Positions 11,720-23,740 are shown, counted from the stretch's first letter. The stretch: 64,000 nucleotides of DNA from Saccopteryx bilineata (GCF_036850765.1 NC_089495.1:21792875-21856874), one strand, 5' to 3'. Translations and numbers: made by a program. Notes: generated by a model not told the origin, from the sequence alone.

Positions 11720-12438
11720 TGTTGGGCAGATAAAATATACTATGCTTACTTTGTTAAAGATGGCGCTGCCCACGTGGAAGCTGTTGCCCAGGTGATGTTA
11801 ATGTGTGTTGGGGCGGGCTGTGGGGAGGCAGGATCCTTGTAGCCTGGGGCTTGGTTTTAGGACTAAGCCTTTCCCACCCTTTTTGATATGGGGTGGTGCA
11901 ATCCCATCATGTCTCTGATAAGTGACTTTGTATTAGAGACTTCCCTATTTTGTATATTGGATTAAAGGTTTTGATTTCTACACTATAAAATGGGGGCAGA
12001 ACGGGAGCTTGCTCTCTTAGTTCCTAATATTAGCATTAGAGGAGACAGCAGAAAGAGCAGAGAGCAAAGAAAGGCCACGTGGAGGAGGCCAGGAGAAGTA
12101 GCCAAGATGGCAGAGCGTTGAGTGAAAAGCCAGTTTGTGCAGAGTTTGTGCAGGGAGAAGGAAGGAGATGGGGAACAGAGAGAGGTGAATAAGTCTGGTG
12201 AGCTAGAAACCTTTGATTCTAGGAAACTCGGATAAGTCAGTAGCTTTGTGAGCACTGAATGTGAGTGGGTTTTGGAGCCCAGTGTGTGCTTTTTACTTGC
12301 CTGCTGGGTGCAAGCTACGATTAAAGATGATGGCCCACCAGTTTTTGGCTCCATTGTTTCTTCACCGACTGTCCGAATCCAGTACGAACCTGCATGGGCC
12401 AGGCTGCTGTGATGGTGGCCCTGGCCACTGGCTTTACA
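11720..12438 (+). mobile_element. Solo LTR, endogenous retrovirus
   Basis: Starts TGTTGGGCAGATAAA and ends CTTTACA. Flanks gatat (left) and gattt (right) suggest a 5-bp target duplication with one mismatch. A TATA-type motif (acactataaaatggg) lies in the middle, near 11.98 kb, as expected before the R region. Neither gag/pol/env-like coding sequence nor a partner LTR lies next to it, so it is a solo LTR. The same group recurs at 22.1, 24.8 and 25.9 kb. Confidence 0.88.
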
Positions 12439-12466
12439 GATTTTTTTTGCCAGTACCTCACTTTTT

Positions 12467-12632
12467 ATTATTACTATTACTATTTTATTGATTTTAGAGA
12501 CAGGAATGAAGAGAATGAGAGAAAGACAGGAACATCAATCTGACCCTCCATGTGCCCTGAGCAGGGATTGAACCGGCAACCTCTGTGCTTTGGAACAATG
12601 CTAACCAACCAAGCTATCCAGCGGAGGCGCTG
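12467..12632 (-). mobile_element. tRNA-derived SINE, short class
   Basis: Runs from attttattgattttagagac to ccaagctatccagcgg. The flanks tacctcacttttta and gcctcacttttttaa form an imperfect target duplication. It inserted about 30 bp beyond the LTR end. Confidence 0.8.
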
Positions 12633-12999
12633 ATGCCTCACTTTTTTAAGGACAGGGTAGAACATTCAAGCTAACCTTTCCTTTCTTCTCTGAATATGGC
12701 AGGATCTGCTGACTTGCATTGCAGGGCTGGTGAATTACAGATAAGAAGAGGTGGCCTTGAGTGACAGCAGGCCCTCTTAGACAAATATACTTAGTGAGAG
12801 GGGCAAGAGGACACTCAGCCAGCTGAATCAACCTCGGAACAATGAGGCAACAGAACTTGATTTTACATCGTCAGGGTGGGTCTGAAATCTGATCCCTTAA
12901 AATCTCTCCAGGGTCCGAAAGGTCAGAGATTCAGTCTTTTGAAAGAATATTGCATGCATTGCCATCATTTCCCAGGCTGGTCCTTCTCGGTCCCTGCCT

Positions 13000-13110
13000 T
13001 CCTTCTAGCAGTTATTGAGCTCCTACCATGAACAGAGCTCTGGGTTAGCAAGGAAGACCAACAGGTACTTCTTACACTCACAGAGCTTACTAGCTAGGAG
13101 AAGGCACTTA
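13000..13110 (+). repeat. Ancient interspersed repeat fragment
   Basis: 'gcagttattgagctcctacc' followed by 'cagagctctgggttagcaag' and 'cacagagcttactagctagg' matches the same old repeat type noted at 7.73 kb. Confidence 0.35.
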
Positions 13111-13149
13111 GCCACAGCTATGTTAGAAGGATTAAGAAAAGACCATTCA

Positions 13150-13579
13150 GGCCCTGGCCGGTTGGCTCAGCGGTAGAGCGTCGGCCTGGCGTGTGGGGGA
13201 CCCGGGTTCGATTCCCGGCCAGGGCACATAGGAGAAGCACCCATTTGCTTCTCCACCCCCCCTCCTTCCTCTCTGTCTCTCTCTTCCCCTCCCGCAGCCA
13301 AGGCTCCATTGGAGCAAAGATGGCCCACGCGCTGGGGATGGCTCCTTGGCCTCTGCCCCAGGCGCTGGAGTGGCTCTGGTCGCGGCAGAGCGACGCCCCG
13401 GAGGGGCAGAGCATCACCCCCTGGTGGGCGGAGCGTCGCCCCTGGTGGGCGTGCCGGGTGCAGGGGCGAGCCGGGTGGATCCCGGTCGGGCGCATGCGGG
13501 AGTCTGTCTGACTGTCTCTCCCCGTTTCCAGCTTCAGAAAAATACAAAAAAAAAAAAAATACAAAAAAAAAAAAAAAAA
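13150..13579 (+). mobile_element. tRNA-derived SINE, CCCTGGCCGG class (full length)
   Basis: Full-length young-looking copy. The tRNA-like head has an A box (ggctcagcggtagagcg) and a B box (gggttcgattcccgg). A CT-rich spacer, the 'ccaaggctccattggagcaa' block, a GC-rich module with three tandem 'GCGTCGCCCCTGGTGGGC'-type units and a poly-A tail follow. The duplication aaaagaccattca flanks it. A CTCF-like core is present on the minus strand at 13412-13427. Confidence 0.96.
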
Positions 13580-13673
13580 GACCATTCAATAGGATGGCTG
13601 GGCTGCTCTCGGGGGCTGTCAGGAGAGCAGTTCATATGTTTAGAAGCAGAGGTCGTTTTTGCAGGGGTTGAGG

Positions 13674-13755
13674 GAGAGTAAGGAAGCAGAGAAAGAAGGT
13701 AGTAAAGAAAAGACGAGAGTAAGGAAGCAGAGAAAGAAGGTAGTAAAGAAAAGAC
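13674..13755. repeat. 41-bp tandem duplication
   Basis: Two nearly identical 41-bp units beginning gagagtaaggaagcagag, placed end to end just beyond the SINE. Confidence 0.9.
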
Positions 13756-13885
13756 GAGAGAAAGGTTGTGTGTGTTTGTGTGGTTTTGAGCTTGTGTTAA
13801 CCTCAGGAAGGAAGAAGATGGAGAAGGTACTGGAGAAGGCGTGCAGGGGACAGCCAATGTGATCTATCAGAAAAGGAGAGAGAGA

Positions 13886-13931
13886 GAACGTGTGTGTGCG
13901 TGTGTATGTGTGTGTGTGTGTGTGTGTGTGT
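13886..13931. repeat. TG dinucleotide microsatellite
   Basis: Interrupted (TG)n run. Confidence 0.9.
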
Positions 13932-14830
13932 TCGGGGGTAGGGACACACACCCGGGTGTGAGGTCGTGGCTTGTGTGCTTCTCTTGTCTTATTGTCCTGT
14001 AGACGTATAACTAGGGAATTTTCTGTGTGTCTGAACAGTGAGGAAGGGAAATAACTCTTGCTCTTTGCCCTGACTTCTGTGTTTACAGGGTTACCCTCAT
14101 GCTATCAGGACTTTGAATGAGCACACAGTGTTCACACCATTCACTAGAAAAACTGTTCTGGTCATTGTGCATCTAAAGCTGGCTGCAGGGCTGCGGCTGG
14201 GGGCGGGGTGGGTGTGATGATCAGGCCTGGAGCTCTCTCTGGCTTTGACAGCAGCCTGAGGAGGCCCACGCAGGTGTCGCTGAGAACACAGAGGATGGGG
14301 AAGCCTTTGACAAGGAGGTGGGGTTGGCTCCGAGTCAAGATGGGGCCTTCTCCTTTTCAGTGATTCATTGTTAGAACCGGAATTTCAGGGTCCCTGAGGT
14401 GTGGGGTCTACGTGTTAGGAAACTGGAATTACCAGATCCTTAAGTGGTATTGAGTGTGCAAATGTCCAGAGTGTGGGAGCCTTACCTAGCAATACAGAGC
14501 AGGACCTTATTTCCACTGACCAGTTGCACATAGGATATGACACTGGATGTAAGACAGCCTGCATCCCCCTTAGAAACAGGCAGCAATGTGCACCAACAAT
14601 AAATTGAGCTGCAAATGCTCAGCCTGGGTTTTAAATTGGATTGCAAGACCAGTTCCTTTTGCTCAGTAGCGTACAGTTTCTGTTATTCCACAACTCACAT
14701 AAAATGAGGTAACGTGTGTCGTCTGCAGCCCAAGCAAAACCTGGTAGTTGTTCATAAATGCTGGGTACGTCCCCAACATATCTCACTTGAGCCCCTGAGA
14801 AGAAAGGCTAAACTCTGCACACTTGAAGTT
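13932..14830. other. Intergenic, no recognised feature
   Basis: No gene or nameable repeat seen. Confidence 0.4.
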
Positions 14831-14967
14831 TCTCTGCACAACTGACTTCCCTTTTTTTGCAATCAATAATGCATGGCCCCAAGGATGTGCCAGGCTAGGA
14901 AATACAGTAGACAAAGCCTCTGCCCTGGTGGAAGTCAGGTTCCAGCAGGAGAGAGTCAAGAAACAAA

Positions 14968-15172
14968 TAAGCCTGACCTGTGGTGGCGCAGTGGATAAAG
15001 CGTCAACCTAGAACACTGAGTACGCTGGTTCGAAACCCTGGGCTTGCTTGGTCAAGGCACTTATGGGAGTTGATACTTCCTGCTCCTCTCCCCTTCTTTC
15101 TCCCTTCTCTGTCTGTCTGTCTATCTGTCTCTCTCTCCTCTCTAAAATGAATAAATAAAAATCTTAGAAAAA
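14968..15172 (+). mobile_element. tRNA-derived SINE, GCCTGACCTGTGG class
   Basis: Begins cctgacctgtggtggcgcag and ends ctctaaaatgaataaataaa. The target duplication aagaaacaaata is on both sides. It sits inside an older repeat-like stretch (14.84-15.25 kb). Confidence 0.93.
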
Positions 15173-15692
15173 AGAAACAAATACAACCAAGAGTATAATG
15201 GCAGACGGTGAAACGTACTATGAAACATACAGCAGAGTAGGAGGACAGCATCTGCCTCATGTCTTTATTTCGCACGCAGTCACCAGGGGAGCCATCTGCC
15301 AGAGCCAGGCAGCCGCCTCGCTGCCTCAGCTGAGTTCCTGGAAGGAGGCCCTGGGCGCATCTCAGCAATTTCTTTCACCGGAAATGCCCTTGCCTTTCTC
15401 TCTCACCGATAGTTATGCTGTTACTGATTCTGGTCTCCATGCTTCTTCCACATGGGCTCCGTTTCCTCGTGTACACTCTCCTCACGACCGTGTCTGCGTA
15501 GTATATTTGCTCAGCCTTTGAAGATATCTTTATTTCATCCCTACTTGTGTTTACTAGCTTGGCCCTAGAGAGTCTCGAGGAAGATGATTTCCCTGCAGCA
15601 CTTGAGGAAGTATTGCTCCAGTGTCTCCTGCATCTGGAGCAGCTGTTGAGAGGCCTTTTGTCGGGCTGTTTTCCTTTGATGATTTGTCTATT

Positions 15693-15805
15693 TTCCTCTC
15701 CTCTCCTCTCCTCTCCTCTCCTCTCCTCTCCTCTCCTCTCCTCTCCTCTCCTCTCCTCTCCTCTCCTCTCCTCTCCTCTCCTCTCCTCTCCTCTCCCTTC
15801 CCCTC
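15693..15805. repeat. CTCTC pentanucleotide microsatellite
   Basis: About 20 copies of a CTCTC-type 5-base unit, passing into imperfect CCTTCCC-type polypyrimidine to about 15.89 kb. Confidence 0.95.
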
Positions 15806-15899
15806 CCTTCCTCTCCCTTCCCCTCTACCCCCCTTTTCTTTTCTTTCTTTACCCTTCTTTGTTTTTTCTTTTTCTCACTTTTTCCTTTGGCTGTTTTTA

Positions 15900-15900
<1 letters not shown>

Positions 15901-15942
<42 letters not shown>

Positions 15943-15988
15943 TGTGCTTGTGTGTGTGTGCGCGCGCGTGTGTGTGTGTGTGTGTGTG
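15901..15988. repeat. GT dinucleotide microsatellite with GC steps
   Basis: (GT)n with internal cgcgcgcg steps, directly after the polypyrimidine tract. Confidence 0.95.
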
Positions 15989-16019
15989 CACGTTCTGTGG
16001 CTTCACCCTGGGTGTGTCA

Positions 16020-16590
16020 GCATAGATATATTTCTCTGTGTTCTATCTGGGACTGATACCACCATATCTTCAAATATAAATTTCCACTCATTCTCCCCAA
16101 ACTTCAACTCCAATTAAATGCTGGTCTTTCAAAATTTTTCTATTTTTCTTAACACTCTCTCTTTAATATTTTCTATCTCTTGATCTCTCTGGCTTCATAA
16201 TGGGCAAACTGCGCCTATGTATTCCATAATTATAGGTTACGGTGACCTACTTTACCCTTCACATGTTCTCTCCTCCATTTCACTAATCTGCAGTTAAACT
16301 TAACATTGCGTTTTAATCTTAACGACAACATTTGTTTGTTCCTAGAAATTTTCTTTGAAATATTTTTCTTTTTCTTAAGACAAAGATAATGCTTTGTCTT
16401 TCTTTAGAATTTTTGCCTTTCTGGAGCATGTATGTGATCATTTCCAATATTTCTTGTATGTTCTTTTTCAGGTCGCCTCTCCTAGTCTATCAAGTCTAGT
16501 TCTCCATCTTATTTTGTTGGATTATTCTTACAAAGGTTGGGTTGTTTCCTCATGTATTTCCTAACTTTTTATTTGTGCTCTAGTAGAGAT
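16020..16590. other. Intergenic, no recognised feature
   Basis: AT-rich, T-rich on the plus strand. It may be an old minus-strand LINE remnant, but no phrase is diagnostic. Confidence 0.3.
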
Positions 16591-16593
16591 CGT

Positions 16594-16595
16594 GT

Positions 16596-16631
<36 letters not shown>
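16594..16631. repeat. TG dinucleotide microsatellite
   Basis: Uninterrupted (TG)n run of about 19 units. Confidence 0.95.
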
Positions 16632-16632
<1 letters not shown>

Positions 16633-16946
16633 ATCATCTCTTGTGGCATGCATTTTGGGAGTATCCTTTGAATGTGGGCTGCTTCTGTTTTGCTTAGGAC
16701 TCTATGGGAACCACTGGCCCAGCAGTACCAGGTTTTTATATTATTCCTGAATTTTTCTACACCACACAGGTAAATTTGTATCTCTCACTGATGCAAGATA
16801 TAGGCCCAGAGTTTCTGTTTTGGGGGGGAGATTTTCTTTCTTTACCCATAGTCCACCCAGAAACAGAAAAACTTTCTCATAATATCTTGGTAGATTTTTC
16901 TTTTTTCTCCCCTACAGAAGGTTCCATGTTAGTCTATGGGTTTCCT

Positions 16947-16963
16947 GGGGGGGGGGGGGGGGG
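16947..16963. repeat. Homopolymeric G run
   Basis: Seventeen consecutive G residues. Confidence 0.95.
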
Positions 16964-19580
16964 AGGTTGTTATGTTGTTTCAAACTTTCCTCTTTATTTT
17001 TGGAACCTGAGAATTATGTTTTCTTTCTTGGGAGGTCATCTATGCATTTAAAAACATTTTTGTTGAAGCCCCATAGAACATAAAAATAACAACTACATCT
17101 TTGTTAACATCAGCAGTTACTTTATTCCTTTAGCTTACAGAACGAGTCATAACCTGGTTATAATTTCTGCCCAAATTCTTCATTCTCTCTTGAGCTAAAC
17201 TGAATAATGGAAAATAATTCCCACAATATGTAATAACACTAATATACTAACTACAGTAAGATTAAGTCGGGCAGTCTTTGAATTGTACCAGGTGTGTAAT
17301 GATGACTGTCTCAGAATCGTGTACACTTATAATCAGCGCTGATCTTGCAAAGCTCTACTTAAAGCGTGTCGTTGGAGTATAGGAAGCAACTCCTCGCACC
17401 TGTAGCCAGCTCTCCGCATAGCAGTAGGGAGACCTTCCTGAGAGTGACCTTGCATCTTGAGAATCATGATGTGACCACAGGAGAATGTGCAGTATCTCCT
17501 AACAACCAATTATGATGCATATTAGGACTCCATTGTAATACAGTTTGTTAATGAAAATGATGAAACAGTATATTGATAAGCTGGGACACATAGTAGCTTT
17601 CATTGTCTCTTCTTCAGAACATTGTTGCTTCTGGCACAATAAAGTGTGGAAGAACCTTGGTTATACATAGTTTATTCTGAGACCTGGGAAAACTTCTGAA
17701 TTTCCTAGGACAGTTTGTCAACTGTATGTGAAATGCGGAGCAAGTATGACAAATAATGACATCCACGGAAACCTGATGATATTCAGAAGTGATTGTCTTT
17801 AACATCACAGGAATAACACTTTAAACAATACAGAGATGCACAAAGAGTTGAACTTAGAACTAGCTCTACTGGCTTTATGTAATAAAGGAAACATTTTTAA
17901 CTTAAAAAAAGAACCCTCATAGTATATCATATCACCAGGCCTGGAGGTCAAATCTACTCATTCTTCACATCCAGCTTTAAGTATTTAGCAGCTTCCTCTG
18001 CCAGCCCCTTGCTCAGTGTTTGCTGTCTGCAGATACTCATTAACTACTTGCAGCTTCGGTGTTCCAACGACAGATTAGAAATGTTCTTTTGAAAGTTTCA
18101 TAGTTTGACGTAGTTCTGCCCTGGCCTGGTGGCCTCTTTCTTTTCTTGTCTTCATTTATTTAGTTACTTTTTTTTTTACATATTAGTGCTTAGACCGATA
18201 GCATCCTCCGGTCCTGCTATATACTTTCCACAAAGCTGGGTCTGGCTCAGAGCTCAGTCTCCCCTCTTGCAGCTCGGATTTCTGTAGTGAGACAGGCGAA
18301 TCAGCTCTGCTCTCAATCACAGACGCTAACAACAGAGCAGGACCCAGCGTATCAGCGGACGCCTGTCAGACATCCTGTTGGACAGTTGGTTATCACAGCC
18401 CACGCTCAGTGGAGGAGGCTCCTTCCAGATTCATTAATAGGCATTGACTCTGCACTCATTCACGGCACTGCAGTAGCCTGAACCTTAAGGGCACCTGAAA
18501 GGTAAGAGGAAGCAGCCCCTGACTCGTGCAGCTTATCATCAAGTGGCAGTTATATCCAAAAGCATGAGAAGAAAAATCCTGAGGTGTTACATAAGCAAGT
18601 GCCTTGTGGAGAGGTAGAGACTGTATAAAAATGCTGAGGAACACCCAATACAGAGAAGGATCCCCATAGGACGAAGCAGGCATCCTCTAAGGCCATTTCC
18701 TTAAATTGCCACTAAATCCTTACCCCCTGCCTGCTTCTCCTCAGGAGCAAACCATTCCTCTTTGTTTAATACAGAAGGCAAGATCCCCTCTGCGCTCCCC
18801 GGGCTGGGAACGCCATCACACCAACCACAGGAACCTTGCGTTATTACACAATCTGGGGGGCTCAGCTTGGCATAAAAAACATAACTTTCCTGAGTGATGT
18901 GAGGGGGGATTTCTGCTTTCTTTTTCCCGCCTTCTGTAGGATAGACTCATCTAGCCCACAGTTTCTGATCATTGTTCGGGTGGCTTTAATCCAAATGCTC
19001 ACGTTGGTTTTTTGCATGGTGAGAGGATGAGCCGACAATAATAACCGTGGGTGGTGATCTGCCTTGTTCGTGGGGAGGGCAGGGTTAGTATACGAAGCTC
19101 CCTTCCTGCCAGTCTACTTGCTAGCCTCTTTGTTTCTGGGGAAGCCAAGGCCATTGCCTTTGAACTCTTCTCCCAGCACACCCACCCCTGGAATCCTTAC
19201 CCGTTCCTGCCCGGACCCTACCCATTCTTCAATGCCCTCTTACCCAGTGACTTTGTATCTACACTGATTATTTGAAACTTCAGTTGTGTCTTATATTGTT
19301 AGGATCTTTTTTGTTTTGTTTTGTTTTTTTGTCTTTCTGACTTATCTCCTCAGCTGTATTTTCAGCTTTTTGAAGGTAGAAAGGGTACTTACACTTGTGT
19401 GAGGTGAGAGAAACAGACCCAGGCAGAGGGTCCTGTGCTGGTTCTTCTGGATTGTTCGTAAGGCCCATGGAGACCCCATCTCAGGACACTGGCCTCCAGC
19501 CACAGAAGGGGGTCCTCTTGGATATGGGGCAGACTTCAAGGCGACTTTGAATGGAGCTGATTGGCCATAGCCAACTAACA
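16964..19580. other. Intergenic, no recognised feature
   Basis: About 2.6 kb without a gene or a repeat I can name. Short frames only. Confidence 0.4.
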
Positions 19581-19589
19581 TAGAGAACC

Positions 19590-19730
19590 CAATGTAGTAA
19601 TAATAGCTCCTATATTCTTTGCAAGGTACAGTGCAAAATGTTCCATACACGTGATCTCACCGAGTCCTCCCCAAAACCTTTAAATTAGGTATTGTTGTTA
19701 CCCTCATTATGCAAATGACTCAGTGGGAGC
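19590..19730. mobile_element. MIR fragment
   Basis: 'ccatacacgtgatctcaccg', then 'taggtattgttgttaccctc' and 'attatgcaaatgactcag' match the MIR 3' pattern. Confidence 0.5.
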
Positions 19731-21089
19731 ACGTAAGTTCTCTCTCAGGCACTACAGCTGAATATGTGTGGGAGGAAGAATCTGGACCTGCCTGACCTGA
19801 AGGCCCTTCTCTTATAAGCCTAGGGTAGGTGGGGTTTTACCTCTCCTTCTCATGGCAGCTGAGTTTATGGTCATGCAAATACATACCTTGAATACTGCCT
19901 TTCTGATTCCCCTATCTACTTCCTAGACAGGGAGAGTATCCATCCGGGTCCTTCTGGTTCCTGCAAGTACCAAGGGAGGGAGTCGGGGCCCCTGCGGAAA
20001 ACTTGCTTTTATCTAAGGGTCACGGGATCTGACTGCGGACTCACTGTTGCCAAGTCCTGGTGTGATGCTGGGCAAGTCTCCTTGCTCATCACTAAATCGA
20101 AATGAACTCTGAGATCTTTTCCAAAACGACTTAACAGCCCAGTTCTAAGGATTATCTTTGCTGTTCAGGAACTGAAAAGAAGTCTCTTAGCACTCTTCAG
20201 ATTATGGACCATGAATCTAACAGTATCCATGGAAAACGTCTTGATACCTTTAATCCACAGAGAGCTTCCAATAAGCAAACTCCAATAATAAAACCAAGAT
20301 CTTTCCTTCTAAGCACGGTGCTCTTCAGTCTTGGACACCATCTAAAGCTTCTCCCCTCTGGATCCGTTCTGTTCCCGTCAGCGCTCCTGACCTCTGTCAC
20401 TCCTCAGGAGTGCCTTGAATCCTGGGTGGCTCACTTTCGCCTGCAGGGCTCTGATTCCTACAAAGGGAGGAGCAGATTTACAGATTCAGTAGTCATCTAT
20501 CTTGGGCCAGCTAATGGACCTTTCCCATCTACAGAAGCATCTACCCGCTTAACCTGTTCCGGGTTGGAGGAGAATGTGTTTACATGCCTAATCCTCCTCA
20601 CGGAACTCCGTCTCCATGGCTACGCTTCAGTCACTACGCTCAGCCCAGACTCACAGCACAGGGGCTTGGACAAGGGACCTGTTCTCTGAGGAATTCATCA
20701 ATCTACACATTTTCATTAAGTAAATTAAAGAGGTAAAGTCCTGACTGAAACGCCTGCCTGGCCCTGCCTAGCACCAGCATCTTATCAGTTCTCGGAATCT
20801 CTACGGTCCACCTCTCCCCTCTCCCACCCCCACCTTGCTGCTTCTTTTTCCTTTGTTCTTTTTTAAAATCATGCTGTGAAACCATCCTGTGGAACAGAAG
20901 GAGGTAAGGGTAGACTCAGTGTGAGAGGGCAGTATTTTTGAGATCAACAACTTGGACCTCCAGATTGGTCCAGGAATGGCGTTAGTGAGTTATTAGCATA
21001 CACAATACTTTTCTTTTGACTCACTGTGTAACTCTGGGAAATGAAGACCTTCTCAGTGATCCATGGGTGAATGATAGATGCCAAGACCT
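19731..21089. other. Intergenic, no gene
   Basis: A 161-codon plus-strand frame (20204-20689) is present but has no recognisable protein family, no repeats and no flanking gene signals. I treat it as a chance frame. A short MIR-like phrase occurs near 20.04-20.13 kb. Confidence 0.4.
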
Positions 21090-21434
21090 TTTTTTTTTTT
21101 TTTTTTTTTAAAAGAGACAGAGAGAGAGAGAGTCAGAGAGAGGGATAGATAGGGACAGACAAGAACGGAGAGAGAAGACAAGCATCAATCAATCATCAGT
21201 TTTTCGTTGGGACACCTTAGTTGTTCATGGATTGCTTTCTCTTATGTGCCTTGACCGGAGGGCTACAGCAGACCGAGTAACCCCTTGCTCAAGCCAGCGA
21301 CCTTGGGTCCAAGCTGGTGAGTTTGCTCAAAGCAGATGAACCCGCACTCAAGCTGGCAACCTCAGGGTCTCGAACCTGGGTCCTCTGCATCCCAGTCTGA
21401 TGCTCTATCCACTGTGCCACTGCCTGGTCAGGCA
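21090..21434 (-). mobile_element. Long tRNA-derived SINE, GCCTGACCAGG class
   Basis: The right end (ccactgtgccactgcctggtcaggc) is the complement of a tRNA-like head. The body contains gacagacaagaacggagag and 'caagctggcaacctcagggt'. The duplication agatgccaaga flanks it. The class is longer than the other GCCTGACC SINE and is also seen at 23.7, 30.2 and 32.9 kb. Confidence 0.92.
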
Positions 21435-22072
21435 GATGCCAAGATGTTGACTGTCATAATGTGACAATGAAGACCCTTAAAATATTAGGAGAGTCTTGGA
21501 AAAATAAAGTGACCTTGCAAGGGTGACATTGCTGGTCACTGCTAAAACTGTAACAGTATTTAAATGGAGCTTTCTGCTGTGTCATAAATTTATGACCTCA
21601 ATAGACTCTGAGATTGAACTTCCCAGGTTACTTGGGGGATATCTAGATCAGATGTTGACATTTTACAGTCTGTGTGGCAAAGACGACGAGGCCCGATTTC
21701 CACTCAGAGTGCTAGTTGTCGTTTTTGCTTAGGGCTTCTACTGGCCTTCTCCCTCTTCATTCTGCGCTGCTCCCAAGAACAAATCCACATTTACTAACCT
21801 GGGCTGGTGGGGATTAGAGTCACCAAACAAGAAGAGAAGGCCTTTATCTCGGCAAAACGTTTCAAAAGTTTTCATTTCCTTGTCTAGAGGGGAAAATATT
21901 CGTGTTTTAGAATGAAAGTTCAAACTTTCCCAGGACTAGTGAAGTAATGACTGATGGATAATTAAATGCTGTCAGATTCTCACTGCAAGAATTTCTCGGA
22001 AGGCCAGCAGGTAATTGATGTCATTTAACTTCTCTGTATCTTAGTTTTCTCATCTATAAAATGAAGCAATAG
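21435..22072. other. Intergenic, no recognised feature
   Basis: No gene or nameable repeat seen. Confidence 0.4.
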
Positions 22073-22077
22073 GAGTC

Positions 22078-23270
22078 TATAAGGCCAGTAGCCATGACCA
22101 CCATCAGAACCACCTGGCCCGTGCAGGTTCTGATTTGATTCGGACAGATGGTAATGAAACAACAGAGCCAAGAACTGGTGGACCACTAACTTTAATCCTA
22201 GCTTGCACCCGGTGGGCAAGAAATACACACAGTGGGAAAACACTTCCCTTTCCATTCAGGGTTCCCAAAGCCACAGACTTATCTGAGTTTCCTAGAATCA
22301 AAGGTTTCTACCTCACCAACCTTATTCACCTTTGTTCCCCATCTCCTTCTGTTGATCAAATAAGTTTGTAAATATGATATATATGTTTGCTTGCTTGTAA
22401 CTTATATTGGGTGTGGGGGACAGGCTGTAAGCAGGCCAGGTCGTTGTAGCCTAAGGTTTGGTTTTGAGACTGGGCTTTTCCCCACACCCTTGACTGATTG
22501 TATGATCTGGGTGGTGCACTCTCATGAGGAATCCAATTATGCCTTGGATAAGTGACTTTGTATCAGAGACTTCCTTGTTTGTATATTGGATTAAGGGATT
22601 TTGGTTTTCTACACTATAAAGTGGGACAGACCAGGAGCTTGGACACACAGTTCCTGCTATCACAATTGCAGGGGCTTCCCTGATCCCTGGCCCTTCATGG
22701 GAAGAGCTGGTTTTCTGCTTTTCCCTTGTCTTCTTTTGTGGTTTGCCTGTCTTGGTGAGACACCAATAAATAGGATGGCCCCCCATCCTCTGACTCCGCC
22801 ATTTCTTTATCATCTGCCCGAATCCAATGGGAACCTGCATGTGAATGGCCACGATGGCGGCTCCTGGCCTTACACCTTCTCTCTGCACAAACTCTGCACA
22901 AACTGGCTTCTCCTTCAGCATTCCACCATCTTGGCTGCTTCTCCTCTCCTCCACATGGCCTTTCTCTGCTCTCTTCCAGCAGGGGCTTCTCTGCCCCATT
23001 TTATAGTGTAGAAATCAAAACCTTTAATCCAATATACAAACAAGGAAGTCTCTGATACAAAATCACTTATCTGAGGCATAATGGGATTCCTCATGAGAGT
23101 GCACCACCCCACATCATGCAATCAGTCAAGGGTGTGGGGGAAAAGCTTAGTCTTAAAACTAAGCCTTGGGCTATAACGACCCTGCCTGCTTACAGCCTGT
23201 CCTCCACACCCAATGCAAAATATAAGCGAGCAAACATATATATCATATTTACAAACTTATTCGACCAACA
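22078..23270 (-). mobile_element. Solo LTR (minus), interrupted by a second LTR
   Basis: On the minus strand it begins TGTTGGTCGAATAAG (right edge, 23270) and ends near 22078, where the expected terminal CA is mutated. The direct duplication gagtc stands on both sides (22073-22077 and 23271-23275). Removing the inner insertion and its extra duplication leaves about 663 bp, similar to the other copies. No viral coding region is attached. Confidence 0.9.
22350..22874 (+). mobile_element. Solo LTR nested inside another LTR
   Basis: Starts TGTTGATCAAATAAG and ends CCTTACA. Its own 5-bp duplication ccttc lies at 22345-22349 and 22875-22879. The surrounding minus-strand LTR text is continuous once this element is removed. 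It contains a TATA-type motif (acactataaagtggg) near 22.61 kb. At 525 bp it is shorter than its relatives. Confidence 0.92.
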
Positions 23271-23275
23271 GAGTC

Positions 23276-23740
23276 ATAGGTGATCCAGAGTTTTTTCTTG
23301 TCCCAACAATATGAGTCTGTCTTATTATTATTATTGTGTTCAATTATCATGATCAAAGCTGATGTTGCCTAAAATTATTTATTTTATTACTTTTTTCCCT
23401 AAACAAAATAATCTCCAAGCTCTTCCCTTCCTAATTTCTCATACTTTATAAAGTATTAAGATTAGGAAAAGTCCATAATCTTTATCATGTGATAGCTCAG
23501 CAAGACATGAGGACTATAGCCTCCTATGGAAACATTTTAAGTCTTATCACTGACTTGAGCTTTCTTCGGTATGTATAGTATCTTGGGAGAGTTTTTATTC
23601 TTAGCTAACTCTATCTCCTTTCAGTTGGTGACCCATTCAAATATTTTATTCTTAACTTCTCAGAAAGTTCTAGTCTTATATTTCTAGCTACCCATAAAAA
23701 ATTTTCACTTCAGAAGAACATCTCACCATGAGTCAATTAG
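23276..23740. other. Intergenic, no recognised feature
   Basis: AT-rich, no gene or nameable repeat. Confidence 0.4.

Noticed and set aside
13150..13226. tRNA gene-like cloverleaf parts in SINE heads (also at 40717 and in minus-strand copies)
   Set aside because: A and B boxes and a possible acceptor pairing are present, but the spacing before the D arm is too long and each is joined to a SINE body and poly-A tail with target duplications. They are SINE promoters, not tRNA genes.
13159..13589. Frames of 100-155 codons inside CCCTGGCCGG-class SINEs (also 26.0-26.5, 29.6-30.0, 40.7-41.1 and 60.0-60.4 kb)
   Set aside because: The same peptides recur at every SINE copy, on whichever strand the SINE lies. 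They are repeat translations, not genes.
20204..20689. 161-codon plus-strand frame in unique sequence
   Set aside because: No recognisable family, no splice or start context of note, no paralogous signal. Probably chance.
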